Shown here: positions 12,801 to 28,100 of the stretch, piece by piece
Numbering within the stretch: the first letter of the stretch is position 1
How the letters are laid out: each line of letters starts with the position of its first letter
From: Schistocephalus solidus
Taxonomy: Eukaryota; Platyhelminthes; Cestoda; Diphyllobothriidea; Diphyllobothriidae
DNA length: 64,000 bases
NCBI GenBank assembly: GCA_017591395.1
Contig: WEDG01001459.1
Span: forward strand, 372,001-436,000
Reading direction: 5' to 3'
Translations under genes and position numbers: made by a program
Notes under the pieces: model-generated
Database searches by the model: none
What the model was told of the DNA's origin: nothing
What the model saw: the letters and a program-made list of their open reading frames with translations, nothing else

Positions 12801-15800
12801 GACGCTATTACAAAAAACTATGCAAATTAAAACATTTAACTGCGCAGATTTAAACTCACTTTATTGTATCTGCTGACTTCAGGTAATCCTCATAAATCTT
12901 GCAGCGTTTCTCAAAAAATGAACGATCTCCAATAATGACCGTTTCTGTTTGATGGATAGTGTAATTGACAGGTTTAAACAGGTTGGTTAATAACCTTTCC
13001 CATTTTATCTAAAAGGGAAATAAATATGCTTTAAAGCATGGGAACTCATTTGTAAAACATTTTTTTATTTTTTCTAGGGTTAATTAGGTCGCTGGATTTA
13101 GGTTTATGTCAGCGTCCTCCAATTTCCTAAAAATGTCTACAAACTACGTCGACACTGAATATTTTTTTATTTTAATGAAAATATCTGTAAAATTTCTGCC
13201 TCTTCAAAGTTTATAATTAACCCTATAAGGCAGCAAATTTAAATTCCTTTTCAAGCAGTTAGGTGGTAACTAGCTATACTCCAAAGAAGGTAATTCACAA
13301 ATGAAAGCATACTTTAAATGTTGGAGAAAAGAAATGAAATTTTACTAAAGTTAATGTTTATTTTTGTAATCAAAATTTCTGTACTTACCACAGGACAAAG
13401 TTCAGCAAGTTCGAGGAGATTCAATTGTACGTAATTTGTTTCTATACTCTGCCGTGCGCGGGGTTCCATACTCTAGTAAATGGGAAATTGGTCAGTTCAC
13501 ACTATAGTCAATGTCAAGTACAATTTTCGTAGGACATTTCTTCAGCAATTAGGATTTACAAATATAACGTCAGATCAAGTAACTTTCTATTGGTAAATTA
13601 TTAAAAACTTATATTAATTGTTCAAATTTTAGAAAACACTAAACGAAAAACAATGTGAAACCTTGGCATTATTGACTGAACAATGTGTGAGCCGTAGGTC
13701 TGGTATACGAAATGGGCGTTATTTCATATGCAAATCCAACCATAAAAAGACGTTTTCACGGCCAGTTCACGCACCCTGATCTTTGAATCACTAGTTCAAT
13801 GATAATTTTGCCATTAAGGACATAAATGACATCTTTTTTCTTAGCTTTAAACTGCACTTTACTGACAGATCAAAAATGCTGTATTTTGGATTGCATATGC
13901 ACCCAGTTATCTCAGCAAAAGCGGAAAGAATTCTGTTGAATTGCGTTAGCATGCCTTAATTGTGGGGATGATGATTTGGAAAAGAAATTAGTTCAAGTGC
14001 GTGTTTAGTTACCGAAAGCATTCTGCTGCCTTAAATATATACAAATTTAGAAAATATCCACTTGCGCATGTGGGGACAGACGCTGGAAACCTGAGTCAGT
14101 ACAGCGAAATGATATCATCTACAATCGCTACATCCAGACAAACGAGCCTGCCTGACTGCTCATAGGCTATTCCAGTCAATACGGGTCCGTTTTATCAAAG
14201 TAAACTCCTTGATTAAGCATTAAATTAAGCTACACCTGTTAAGTACAGCATATCCATGACCGATGCTATGCAATTTAAAGTAGAATTTTAAGACAGTAAT
14301 TGTGGAGCGGGTGAATCGAGTAGCTACACTATGCTAATCACAACCATACAAGTTTCCTGTTTAAAGAGTTTTTGACATTAAAAAACAACATTTAACACTT
14401 CGCGTGGCCTCACGTAGGCGGAGATTATTTCCCCAGAACAAATGTGATTAATGGCTTCTTAAATATTGTCATAAGCGAGTACCATAGAGACAGCCAAGTG
14501 TGAGTGATTAAAATGCAAACCTTGAACACATTTTGCGGCATAAAACTAGGAAAGATTTACTCCTCAAGATTGCATTGAAATAAATGCTTATAAAAAGACA
14601 AAGTCATGAAAAGTGGAATCAGTTTCACCCTACGTAAAGGAAAGATGTGAGTCCTGTAGGATATACTTAGATCGATGTCATGAACTTGTGAGTTATCGAT
14701 TAAAAAATTGAGTACTTATTGAAAAACGTTAAGCACACCGGGTTTGAGAACAAATTAAAAGTAATGGAAAACTGGTGTTAAAGATCTGTCATTAAATTTG
14801 TAAATTAAAACCACATTCAAACACATATTATGTAAAATGAAAGGAAGATACTCGCATCGAAATCTCGGTAACTGCATATCGAGACCGTTTACCAGTGAAA
14901 AGTCATCACGGTTTACGAAATATAAAAAAGCACGAACCGATAAACTTTGAATTACTACTTGATTGGTGATTTTCACAACAAGATATCCTTTGCGTCAATA
15001 AAAAGGCACAAATATTGTGGGCTTGCATTTGTATGTGCAGCTTAACAGTCTATTCAGAGATATATAAATATTACGTTGCGTTAAACCAAAAACAGTCCTG
15101 CTGAAGTGTATGACAATGACATTTAACTTGTCATCTGCATTTTTGAAGTAAGTAGAAATGTGCTCATAACAAGCTCAGTCGTTCAGTTTTATTTGCAACG
15201 AGAAAAGACACGAAATGGAATTTTGTTTTTCATACCTTGGCAATCTGTGTCTCCAGTTCAAAAACCTTCTCCAACGCCCCCAACTGGGACTCTTCGACCC
15301 CAAGCATTATTGAGTAATTTCTCATAAAATCCTTGAAGTACTGCACAATCTAAAATAAAGATTATAAGATGATGTGTAGATTTTCATGCACCATGTAACT
15401 ATTTTGGAATATGTCACAGTTGTGTTCTTTCATAGAGTAACCTTTATGATATTTATCTGAAACTGTGAAAAACCTTTTCGAAGAGTAAACTGTACTGCTG
15501 CGTACTGTTCGATAAAAGTACATAATCAGGAAGATACAATTATCATTGTTTATAAGCACACGAATATGCAATAAATATAATTATGGCGTAGAATAAATCA
15601 CACTGTAGAAGATAAGGCGCAGTTCCTGAGGTTATTTAAAAGCTTTATAAGTACATATTGTGGCAAAATTTGACATGTGAATTCACAGCAAAGCTGTTTC
15701 TTATAACAACTGTGTGCAAGAAAAGTTTATGTGAAAACAAAGTGGCCATCAAAGTTCAGAACTAAACATGGAAGAAGCAGCGCACCTTATTGTGAGACTA

Positions 15801-18800
15801 GCAGCGTTTTAGTTTGATGATGATTTCGCCTTTTGCAAAATGAGGGTTCATGATGTTTACGTAAATATGCATTTCAGTTATTAGTCTTTCGATGTCAAAA
15901 CACGTACACTAGATTTGAAGAAACGTTCTTACATTTCTCAGACAATAAGTGAGCACGACTAAAAAGCCTCCAGTCACGTCTTGGCATTGAATTAAGTCCA
16001 AGCCTGATCCTGCCTAAGAGGCTAAGAAAAGTAGTCTTGCAAAGCACGTTACTGCATTTCTGACTGGATTTCGTGTGTGTGATCTTAAGCGCGCTTAGAC
16101 ATTTGGAGTGAAGGACTAGTATGAAGATGTTTTTGACACTTATGAAGTGTTAGATTTTTGAAAGACTGTTACTTTCCTTAATAGTTTATTAGATACAATT
16201 GGATAAACTTTATATTTTTGCGAACGTCGCAATTTAGAGACAGTAATTTCAATGAGAGTTAAAAACATGCATGAGACTTCCGAGAAAGGATTATATTAAG
16301 GCGCATACTATTCAAGTGTTTTGATGAAGAAACCCTGAAGGATCAATAATATTTAATTATAGGTTACTGGTCATATTTTTCTAAGTTTGTGTAAAGTCAA
16401 AACTGTCCTAACCACTTAATGAAATTCATCAAATATTGATGTTACTATAAAATGCAATATAAGGAAGCAGGCCGACAATCTTATCTTTTTATCTCTACTG
16501 TAGTCTGCGTGGTTCTTTGGATATCGGCCATTACTACCGGCAAAGACTTATGTCTCGATAGTTTATGTCTCATCGAAACCTTTTCTTGTGCATTTTTAAG
16601 GTGACTATATCATTCCTTGTTATCAGTGAAACTTTGCCAGCACCGATTCAAATAGTTTTAAATCATAATTATATCGAAAACTCCCATCGTTCGATTTATA
16701 TGTTAATCCCAACGAGTGAAAAAGATAGATATAACTGCATATACGAACCGCGAAGGAATAGAGCCATTGTGACTGCACATTTTTTCTTAATCCCGGTAGA
16801 CTGAAGTAAAGCAGTCGGAGGTTTAGCAAAACCACATCTTTTAATGCTAGAATATAAACGGCCTTACTAAGATGTACGCTCTGTAGGTTGGTAAATGCTT
16901 CGTCTGTTAAAAAGAGGCTCATTTTTGGAATTCTGAAGAATTGAGCATTGGTTTAGCATCACGGTGTTCATAGACTTTACGTCAGTCTAATTCTCACAGT
17001 AAACTGTGGTTCCGCGAAAAAGAAAATTAACATCTGCAGGGGTATCTAAGTTGATTGGCTTCGTGTCTGTAACGTATCTTGCATCTTTTCTGGTTCAGAA
17101 AAATTCTTGTAACAGTAGCATTGATTTGACCGCGTGGTAAATAAGCACTTATTGAGGTTTTCTCAGACATTGTAAGAATTTACAGTAAGCCTATCTCTGG
17201 CTGGCATCAATCTCAATATTTTTCAATGCTATGCTTTCCTGTAGTGCTGGCAGTGGCGTTAAACCCAGAAGGGAGTTTACGTAAATTGGTGCATTAAGGC
17301 TGAGAAGCTGATATAATTAGTTCGGCCTTCGAGTTGTATCCTTCCCAAATGTTTTTTTGTCGGACGCCGAAGATGTAGCCGGCCTCTCCTGGACGAGATA
17401 TGGTTTGAGCACGTCGCAAGCCGGTTTTATAGGAAGAGGGTGTAAAGTTTTCGTTCAATTTCTCTCAAATGATCGACTTCAAATATGACTGCCGAAGTCA
17501 CAAGAACCAACAAGCATTTAAGATGAATTAACGACAAAGACTTAGACAGCGTTTACAAAGATCAGCACAAACTGCTTGTACTAGGAGATCTAAATAGCAA
17601 TCTCCTATATCAAAAGGGTTATATGCTATTTTTGCTAACTACATCCGCCAGTTTGCACGTGAGACAAGGCTATAAGCAGCTCATCATTTTCGCAGAGGGT
17701 TGTGGTGTGTAGTTTTGACAAAATTTACTTAATTCAATATATCAGCTCGAAATCCTTCTAAAATTTTATAAAATATTTCTAAAAGCAAAAATTATATAGC
17801 ATATCAACAAGTAGACTTACTCGAGTGATCTTTAGGTCGGATGTCTCGAGGTAGTACTCCGGTTGCATACTAACAACCCCAGGAGCAAGCTAATTTCAAA
17901 AGTTTAAATAAAAAAATGTTTATTTAACCGTTCATTGACGAATTTTCACATTTATAAATAGATATTTAATGTTTTCGTTATGAATAACACTTAGGTAGAC
18001 AACAAATATGCTTTTTCGAAGGGGAGAGCAATAAAATGTGAAATGGTTCTGAATGCTAGAATTTAGTGGTGTGAACGTCTTATTTTTAAGCGAATTTCCT
18101 AACGCGAAAGCAATTTAGTTTTAAATTTTAACAAACAGTTTCTTATTTAAATTTTACCTTGTTAAAAGATTTTATTTCAAATTTTCATTATGAAATTTCA
18201 CAACAAAATTATGGAGAGAATATTGAACACTAAATTAGATGAGATGGAAGTATACTGCAACTGGCCATGGAATTTAGGTTGAAAGTAGGTTCCTTTTGTA
18301 GAATTATCTCATAACCTGGAGTAGGAACCTTTCTATGACTTCTAGCTTCTCTGCGGATAAATATAAATTTTAAATATGTTCTTAGTTTTGGTGAAAACGG
18401 CCCATATTTTTACCGAACCTGGGCATTTACGTACTTCAACTTTGTGCAAATGCAGAAATTCGCAAAGGTTAAAGCATTTTACTTATTAATTTGTCAGTTG
18501 AGTGAAATACGTTTATTCCGAACGATTTTAATTATTCCAACGCTGGTCCCGGCAGATCTCGGGGATTTTATTTGTTAAGCAGAATAGTCTGGTGATCGGA
18601 TAGAAGAGCTACTGAGACAACATCGTTATGCGAAGGGGCACAGAAAGGCTAATTGAAACAAATTTCTCAAATTACAACTAAAACAAAGTAAGACTTTATT
18701 ATACCGATATTATAGCATATTAATAACAAATGAGATGACAACTTACCGAAACAGAGATAATTTATTCTTAAAATAATGCAAGCTGATAATCCATAGATAT

Positions 18801-21800
18801 CTTATCAAATTCAAAATTCAAAGTCACAGAAGGCACTGCAAGCTGATAATCCATAGATATCTTATCAAATTCAAAATTCAAAGTCACAGAAGGCAATATT
18901 TTGTTTACAACATCGAACAAATCTAAAGAGCTTCCCACGCTCCAATATTTTTCGGTATCATGAAGTCATTTTTAGTGTTCCCGACTCTAACGCTTCAAGA
19001 ATATGCATGGTTGAGTCAACAGAGAGGTTATATAGTGACATAATTAGTGCATGTTCAAATAAAATGAGTTAATAAGTTCAGTGTTAACCTGAAATTCTAC
19101 ATATGATATTGCTTGTGAAAAAAGAACTTGTCATCTTTGAAGATTTTGTCACAAGATGTTAGAAGATGATATGAGAACTTTAGCCGCATAAATCTTCCAT
19201 CAGAATTTTTTTATATTTTCAATATAGAAATACACACTGCGCCTGTTATCACAATGTATAAAATTTCGAAGCAGTTTTCAGAATAATATGTATAGATATA
19301 ATATAGCAATTTTTAATAACAGCGATACCGTTCAACTTTATTCATTTAAATCATCTTGCGTTAAGAAAAATTACCCTATTTTCGGGTTAAGATAACTTGT
19401 TTTCACATTTTGGGTAGATTAGGCTTTCTCAGTTACTATACTTGGAAATTAAAACGTCAGAACGAGTGAAATATTTAGGATTTCAAAGAGCAAAATGCTG
19501 TACTTTTATGATAGAGAATTCTAGAGGCTTATTTATTAGCTGCAACTCCGATGTAACGCACCACAAAAAAGGATTAAATTAAATCCCATGTTTGAAAGCA
19601 AACAGGCGTACTTATTGAAGAATATCGAAAACCTTGATCAGTTGGTAACCATGTTATCAAAACAGCTGAAACGTGACCAAACAATACAGCCGCTTAGTAT
19701 TTTGATACTATTGTTATTTATCGTTAAGGGCATATTATCCATGGCTAAGTTCGGTTCCATTTAAATATCCTTTTTGTGTGCATCTTCAGTTTGAAAAAAG
19801 TACTATGGTAAATAAACACACAGTTTGCGAATGAAATCGATACTGCACCTACTTACCGTGATAGAAAAGCGACTGGAATTCTTCGGGTCCCTTTCAACAA
19901 GTAACTGGAATATATCGATTCCATGTCCAAATTGCAGAAACCGACCTATCAAATCTGTGAGGTCAAATTTCTGCGGCGTAAAGGGATCCTCCAGGTCAGA
20001 TCTGGAGCCCGGGGTACCGGGTGGCAACAATCTCCAGCCTTCAAACATTCGGATCAGAACATCCTGAAGTGGCTTCAATGCGAGTTTATCAATTTCATGT
20101 TCGTTGGTGCAAGAGGCATAGTAGACTTGAGCCAGTTCCAGTCCTCGGCTGTCCGGTGATGTTGAGGTGTCCTCTAAATGTACAATGTACATTGGTAATT
20201 TTGGTAGAACGCTTAGGCTGCTGTCTCTACCGACTGGGTACAATGGGTATCGGTTGTGCCTGAAATTAGTTAGCAGTTATGTTTGCTTACGTGCTGGCAG
20301 TATACCAGTGTTAAAGGACAGTTGATTGCCTATTCACAGTAGGCGAAGTGGAAAGAAAGAGGCTTATTTGTATTTTCCTTGCTATCGAGCGCCAAAATGT
20401 GTCGCTACCCAGAACATAAAATAATTTTTAGACAGACTTCTAAACTCATCCGGGTTGGTTGCTTGCATTTTCCGGGGTAGTTTATTATGGAAAATAGAAA
20501 GAAAAGATACTCGATGCTTGATATGAGCACCTATTTCTAATTTTATCCGTGAAGGCCCGGTTCCAAAATAATCCAGCATGGCTGACCAGACAGTCATTAC
20601 GACAGTCGGTGAAAAAACTCGGAAGTTTATGTTTCCTTAACTCTATTAGTATTGATTCAATTCAACAAAAGAAATTAGACGCACATATTTTGATATCACT
20701 GTTTCACACGTTAAAAACACCTGTAATTATGAGAGCACAGTTGTGGACCTTCTCACCCCTATGATTGTAATGTGTTAAGAGACAAACACATTTTTAAACT
20801 TAAGGTCAGTCTGCGGTATGCTTCAGAGCAAATGTGCTTGATCATGGGTGACAAAGAATTAGCTTTTACTAAGCGATAAATTGTCGTCCCTCGACATCAA
20901 AGCAATTATCGCAAATTTTGACCTCAAATTATGTCTGTCGTGATTATTTATGGAGACCTGATGACCATATAATAGACTTTTTCTTACCAAAAAAACTCAT
21001 TTAAAGTTCAAATAAATAAATAAAAAAGGAGGGAAGTTTCTAGCACACGTCGAATGCAGGTTTTTACTTCAACCACGGCATCCTCCTCCTCAACGTGGTC
21101 ATGGCAACTACCACGAGAAGAATACCCATTAAAATAATTTCTTAATTCATTTTAATTACTTTAGAAGACAAACCAACATACACGTATATATGTTTTAAAG
21201 TACGTCCAGCTAATTCCTACCCAAAATGAGCTGAAATTATCAGAGTAGAATTTAAAAATGTGGGTTTTTTCAGTTTGAGCAGGTTGCAAAACTGTTAGAC
21301 TGCAGTTAAATTTGACGAAGACGAAGAAATTAGGAAGAATTTAATGATGCCATAAAAGTAAATGACCTTCTATTTAATTATATGCCATCCTGGCATAGTA
21401 ATGGGATTACCTGTTTGCCAAGAAATGACTCAAATATGTCAAAATCAGGTACTGCTGAACTGGTTTTTGAAAGAACCTAATGTTAGGTTGAAGGGATGAT
21501 TATGGAAGAGGTCCCATGCCATCGTTTTTGATTCCTATAGGTCGTTTCATGATGGACAGGAACAGTGGGTAGATAAATTAGAGATCATTTAAGTGTATGC
21601 TAGTTTTCATATAACATTCCCTTTGTCTTCATCAAATTTATTTAGGAAAAAAATGTTTTAACTCTCTAATGTAGTTACATCTAGGAAATACAAGCAAGCG
21701 ACACAAATTTCAGAGCACCCGTAAAAAACGATAAAATTATGACTTTTCTGATGGAATAAATCAGCACTTTTTTCCAGCTCATATCCAGATAAAAATTATT

Positions 21801-24800
21801 TCTTCTTTTAATTTTTAAAGAATTAGCATACTGCGTTGCAGGTCTCTGGGTCAACCAACGCATTTGATCCTCTCCACTTACTGAGGGATAAAGTTTAACT
21901 GAGATTTTCCTTTTTAAATCTAACTGATTCATAGGACGTGAATTCACATTGGCTCCTACAGGATGTTTTTTACTGTTCAACCAAAGCTTTCCAAATATTA
22001 AAACCAGTTGCTTCGATAATGTCGCAGTCAGAATCTTCGAAGATGTTTATAAATGCTTATTTTCCATAATCGTTTACAGCAGAATGTGTTTATTTGTGTC
22101 CTGTGTTAACTTAGCACTCCATCCTGGGGAACTGACACTCAGACAACAGCAAGCGCTTGATTTTCCAGGATCCACTTTCGTCAGCACCTCTATCCCTCTT
22201 CATGTTTGAAGGCCTGTATTTCTGCACCCCCATACTCACTGGTTGGTAACATAGGTCGGCAACATTCTGCGGGTAAATCTCATAACCTCAAAAATTGCAC
22301 ATTGTGCATTGCCAAAAATGGACATTCACTAGAGGACGTCCCCAATTGTTCCGTGAGTTAAATAATTCCGTTGGCCCATAAGGTCAAATGTTAGCTGGAT
22401 AATCTATGCGCCTTTTCAGTCAATCTATGCCACACAACCGCCCTTTTCTTTCAGGCTTTCGTGGGTTTGTGTGCTTCCTCCACCTGTGTCCTCGTGTTTC
22501 AACAGTTTGGGCCTGCACTTGTCTACCTCAGAAAAGAGTCGCCTGTAAGAACAAACCGTCGCTATGTCTAGCGATCTCTCACTAAACCATTGGGTTTGCT
22601 CTGTTTTGTTCTAGTGTTGTGCCAATGGGGCAGGGTATCAATGGATCCTAAAGTAAGAAGATCAAACAATCAGCGAACGATGGAATTTAGGGGGGAATTG
22701 AAGTTTGGTCGTAGCAAGCATTTAGGTTCATCACTGACTTTCAAATTGAGCTCATTGATCATTGACGAGGAAATATGCTAACCTGAGAGAAACTTGGGAC
22801 ATATCTGCCTGAGTCTGCGCACCCTGCGTCAGTGGTTCCTTAATAACAAATTAAACAAAATCTTCACCACGTGAAATAGGAAGCTTTGTCCTTAATGGAA
22901 AACAGCCAGGCGCTAATGAAAAGTCACAGTTTCCAAAAGAGTGAGGGCAGCCAGAACGGGCACACTGATAATAAGCTCCACCAGATCGACTCTTTTCGCA
23001 AAGAAGGACCGAGTTTTACCGTCTAAACGCAACCTTTCAATCCATGCTTGTTTCAAGCCCGTCGGCTTTATTTTGGTAAGGAGCATGCTGATTTGCATTG
23101 AGTACTTCAGTTTCAGAGTCATCTTGCCTCTTCACTCCTTGGTGCGCCAGCGGTTTCCCTAAATTCGTCGACCAACTACGGGGGTGGTTTTGCCTGTAAT
23201 ATGTTGGGGAGTGAGTGCCTGGCTCACGCAGGTTACCTGTATGCACGAAAATAGTGATGCATTATAAAATACTCAGCATAACTTGATAAATATGTGATAT
23301 GTGCCAGTGTAACCCCAATTTTACTTCAAGGCCGCGGCGATGCAGCCTATTTGGGAGTAGAGAAACCACGTTCCAGCCAAAGGACCAAGAATCTGCCTTA
23401 AATATTGATGAATGTTTGTGTGCTGACGGACCCACGGACATTTGAAATTTTCTGGGAGGGTCCCTTCAAGCCTGCAAGCCTTCAAACACTGTAAAAACCA
23501 TTGAAATAATAATGTGACCTCCTACGTGCCCACTATATCCATCTTCTGTTTTTGATTCATAGGTACGGGTTTCGGGTAACTAACTACTTTGACATCATTG
23601 GCATAAAAAGGCGTAGAAGTAAAAGAATAAGGCCCTTTCATCTTTATTGGGGTTGTCTGCAGGTACATTAGGCAGAACGTACTTTTTCAGGTTACCAAGA
23701 AGCACCCGTCCTTCCTAGATAAGAACATACCCAGCAAAATAAAACTTCTCGCCTACTCTTATAGCATATAGCTAAAAAAAATTATCCTTCACGAAGAATT
23801 TATTCTTCTTCCCTATCAAAATTTGAAAAAAATTATCATCCTTATTGAGACGTTTTGGAGACTATTAGTCAAAATATTCTGTGGGAGCTATAAGGCCTAC
23901 GATAACAGGGAAATTGCCAGTTCCTTTACGGTGAAGAGAGTAGTCTGCATATTATTGCCTATGGGGCTCCAGATCAAGTCTCTAACACGATAGTTCGACC
24001 GTCGTAGTCCGAGGATGTCCACCGTATGCTCCATGGGAAAGTTGAGCAGGGACGGTGACTTGCGCGTGATTTAGTTTAAAGTGATAGTAGACTTGCGCTG
24101 CATCTACCGCACTCTCTCCTCCCCCACCTGAGCCCGGTGTCAAGACAGAGTCAAGAAGACCGGAGGCGAGAGAGGACGCAGGTGGCTGGCACGGCTGGGT
24201 CCCCTAAATCCTAGCCGCCCCCTAGGCGTGCCACCACACCTCCATGTTCGGCATTTGTTATGGGAACGCAACCCGAATAACGCCTGCCGTGCCCTAATGT
24301 GGCCCCCGTGTTGGTCCAACGCATCTACCACGTGGCCCGTTTATGGGGGCAATCAAGTCTCTAAACACAACGGATGAATACATCTCGTAACGCGATCGGA
24401 GAGTGCACTCTATCACATTGCATCTACAGATCACGTCCATGTATTTATGGCGAACAAACAAATTAACACGTTCGCATAAAGTAGGCTAGAAGAAATATAT
24501 AGCGACCTTGAATTGTAATGGAGCCCACGTATTTCTAGAACGTATTTTGTCTTGTAACACCAGATAACTTGATGCAAATGGGAAAATAGGCGTATGCTTA
24601 GTTAGGTCATCGTGCAAGTTTCCGCTCTTTTGGGCACCAGTTTTTACGTCGAAATCCGTCTTTTTGTCTGAGCATTGTGTGGAATGTTATATTCTGATAT
24701 CTTTACCACAATCTAATGTCAAGTACCGTAAAGCGTGCAAAAGTAGGACTACTTTCTAAGAAAAGCAAAAAAAGGATGGTCAGTTCTAGCTCATTAGTCG

Positions 24801-25135
24801 TCGTCTTCAGCCAAATCTTACCCAACCTCAAGTTTGCATGCCTTGTGATTTGAGTTTGACCCTAACATAATTCATAAACGCTCCTCCATCATAGTTAATA
24901 TTTTCAATCATAACTGACCACAAACATTGACCCATGTCTCAATAGTAAAGCGTTGTGCTTAAAAATGATTAGTTACCCAAGAAACCGGGGTTGAATTCCA
25001 AGTCATGTGAACCCGATGTTGGATAAGGCTGTCTGACGAGGGCTAATAAGCCGTAAATGTCCATGCCAAGCTCCCTCGTCTTTGTCCGTTCATCGGATGA
25101 ACACTGACCTAGCCTGATCAGTGAACGCACTTCTA

Positions 25136-25187
<52 letters not shown>

Positions 25188-28100
25188 CCATATAGAGAAA
25201 GGTGATCAACCTCTGGTAATTTATGAATTCAAGTTGGTTTTGTGTATCAGCGACAAATTAAAATACAACTGTTTCTTTAACTCATGAAATCTCGTGAATT
25301 TTACAAAAAACCTTGGTTATTAAATTATACTTGGAAAGTCCTAAGGCAGTAAAAGAATAGCTATTTTTAAATAGAAGGCGCATTGTGTTTAAGAAATAAA
25401 TACTACCAGACATACCAGACTTATAAGAAAAGCGGAAAATTTCGAAAGCGTTGAAAATCACCATAACTGGACATCACGTATTTTTATCGATACGGTGACT
25501 AAAGAAAAAATACTACAAGTATGGTTTACGAAGTTCATTTCTGGATACATGACACTCGAATTCATCTAACGCAGCAGGTGATTGGCGAATTATATAACTG
25601 AAGTTATCAAAGTATTTATTAGAAGCTGATCCACAACGCAACTGTTTATCTTTGATGGAATAGCCATTCGCTTAATAAAATGCCATGTAACGTCACTAAG
25701 TCGCGCTGAAGAGAAGTAAAAAGCTAAGTCTGTGGTTATCAAGCGTCTCAATTAAGCTTTGCCTAAAAACACTGAGGTGTGCTCTTCCTTTCAACATAAA
25801 ATTAAGAGCGCTTAGAATCAGATGAATTATTTTGTCTACCATCAAAAATGCCTTTTTGCGATAGTACGTTATTTAAGTATAATTAATAAGAATTAATCTC
25901 TTCTTCCCACGCAAAAAGCTGCCAACCCCGTCAAGATAACTGTCGCTGTTTATTGTTCCTTTACGAGGTAAACCCGCCGCTGATTGTAACTTTTCAAAAA
26001 GTAATCTGGAGCTACGGTTGACAAAAAATAATAAAAAGTCGATCAGTTCTGCCCAGATGTATTCGCCCGTCTAGGCAAGATAGCATGCAGATGACAATTT
26101 TCAGGATGACCTACTATTTTAACGAAATATCTTTGGGGGACGCTATCTTCTGCCATCACGAATATTTCAGTTATTTGGTCTAGGATTCGATGTTCCAAGC
26201 CAAAGGGCCTCTATCGCTATTTATGGGCTGTCAAATACTGAGAACAATTTATAAATTAAGTGTCCAAACGAATGCACTTACTGGTAAGCACAAGCTGAAA
26301 ACAAACAGAGCAAACTTTGTCCTTTTTGTTATTCATAGAAGTTAGAAATCAAGCTTCAAGCAAGGATGATCTAGGATCTTAATCTGATTTTGTTATTTTA
26401 AGGCAAAATCGGGGTGATCACCGTAACTGCGAGACTGCAGCTGCATGTTCTACAAGATGTGGTTAGAGAATTTCTAGCTTAAATGAGACTGGTGTCTGCT
26501 GATCAAATCTGATTGCAATATCAGTTTCCATGTCGCATGCGACGACGCAGGACGGTGACCTACACGTGCATTAGTTTATAGTGATATTAAACATACGAAG
26601 CACCTAACGCACTCTCTCCTTCCTCACCCACCAGGGTCCGGCTGAAAGACTGAACCAGGATGATTGGAGGTTGGATAAGGTGCAGAGTGCTCAATAGCTA
26701 GCCTACGGATGCCACTGACGACCTTGTCCCACACCAGGTTTCACGTAAAGGCCCGACTCTGATCCCACCCGAGTCAGGGTGCCGACAGGGGTCAGCTGCA
26801 ATACGTCCCGAGAGGACTGAGTTATACCGACCGTTTGCAGCCTTCCAAACCTCGGTGTTTTTACACGTCGTGATAGTCTAAAAACGCGCTTTATGGACTA
26901 AAGCGCGTTTATTTTACTATAATGAGCAATGTGCTGAAGTTCACTGAGGACAGAGTTCCTAGCGTCGATCTTACGCACTACTTCCTCGCTCATGAAGCAG
27001 TCTTTTGTCACAGGCAGTCAGTCCTCTGATGTCAGGGTTAGACGCCAGTGGCTGGCAAACCTCTGTAGCTCATCTGTGTATGTCTCCCAAAGCCTGGTTC
27101 ACGCAAAACGTACCAAGTTCCCATCCGAAGGATATCATAATTAGATTGGATCATGGAGGATATTCACTGCTGAGTGACAGGTTCAAGGCAAAAAGTACGG
27201 ATATCCCCAGCAACGGGGTGAACTGTGGGATCAGATAATCAAAGAGAAGCCTGCTTTGCAGATATTTGCCTCATTTCTTTAAATGTCTGACTGTTTGATC
27301 TATGGGACTTCAGTGTGAGTTTCCATTTGGCGCTTTATTTCGAAAAAGGAGGCATGCAGGTTGCACTTTAGGAAAGAGTCCATAGAACTATTTGCAGATC
27401 AAGTCCGTCGAACAAGCCATTTCCTAGTTACTCACGCACGTTCGTTGGGAATGAATGTACACGAAGCTGCATACAACGGTCTATCAGTCAACAGTCAACC
27501 AATGAAATCAATCATGGTAATTTTTCGACTTAGCTGCAATATATTAACCGCGCTAAATGCTTTCTTTGCTGAATAGACAGAGGCCGAAGGACATCCATAA
27601 CCGTGAAAGTTACCTTGGAAAATCTTACTCCGATGGCTCTTTGGACAGATTTGCAGTGTCAGTCCTTTAGGTTTTGAAGCTAGATCTGCCAGCCGTGAAT
27701 TGACATTTAACGAGCTGGAAAATTTCCTAACCTCCTGATCTACTATACCTAACTTACTTAGTCAGCACCTCCTTTTAGTAAAATAATGCACCACGCAAAT
27801 AAGCCGTGAACGTGCTATGGTTTTGATGGCTCTATTTCAAATAAGTACGCTGGTAGAGTTTGATTGAGTTCGAGCACATCCAGCTCGTCTAATGTGACCT
27901 AACCGAACAACTTTGCATATGGTTATTGTGACTCTATTGTTTTCTCATTAAATTTTTAGTCTTTGGAGGAATTAAAACTAATGACCGAAACTGAAAGTCT
28001 CGAATTCGCTGAGTTCCAAAGAGAATGATTTCAACGATGGAAACCTCGGTTTGGAAACCATATCATCTATAATGGTGATGAGGAGGAGGATTAAAACGCT

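Noticed and set aside
20174..20259. Earlier exon 3 start at the strong TTTCAG acceptor (20261-20260)
   Set aside because: It leaves the wrong phase with exon 2 and adds about 29 residues absent from the family; the acceptor at 20175-20174 restores frame and spacing.
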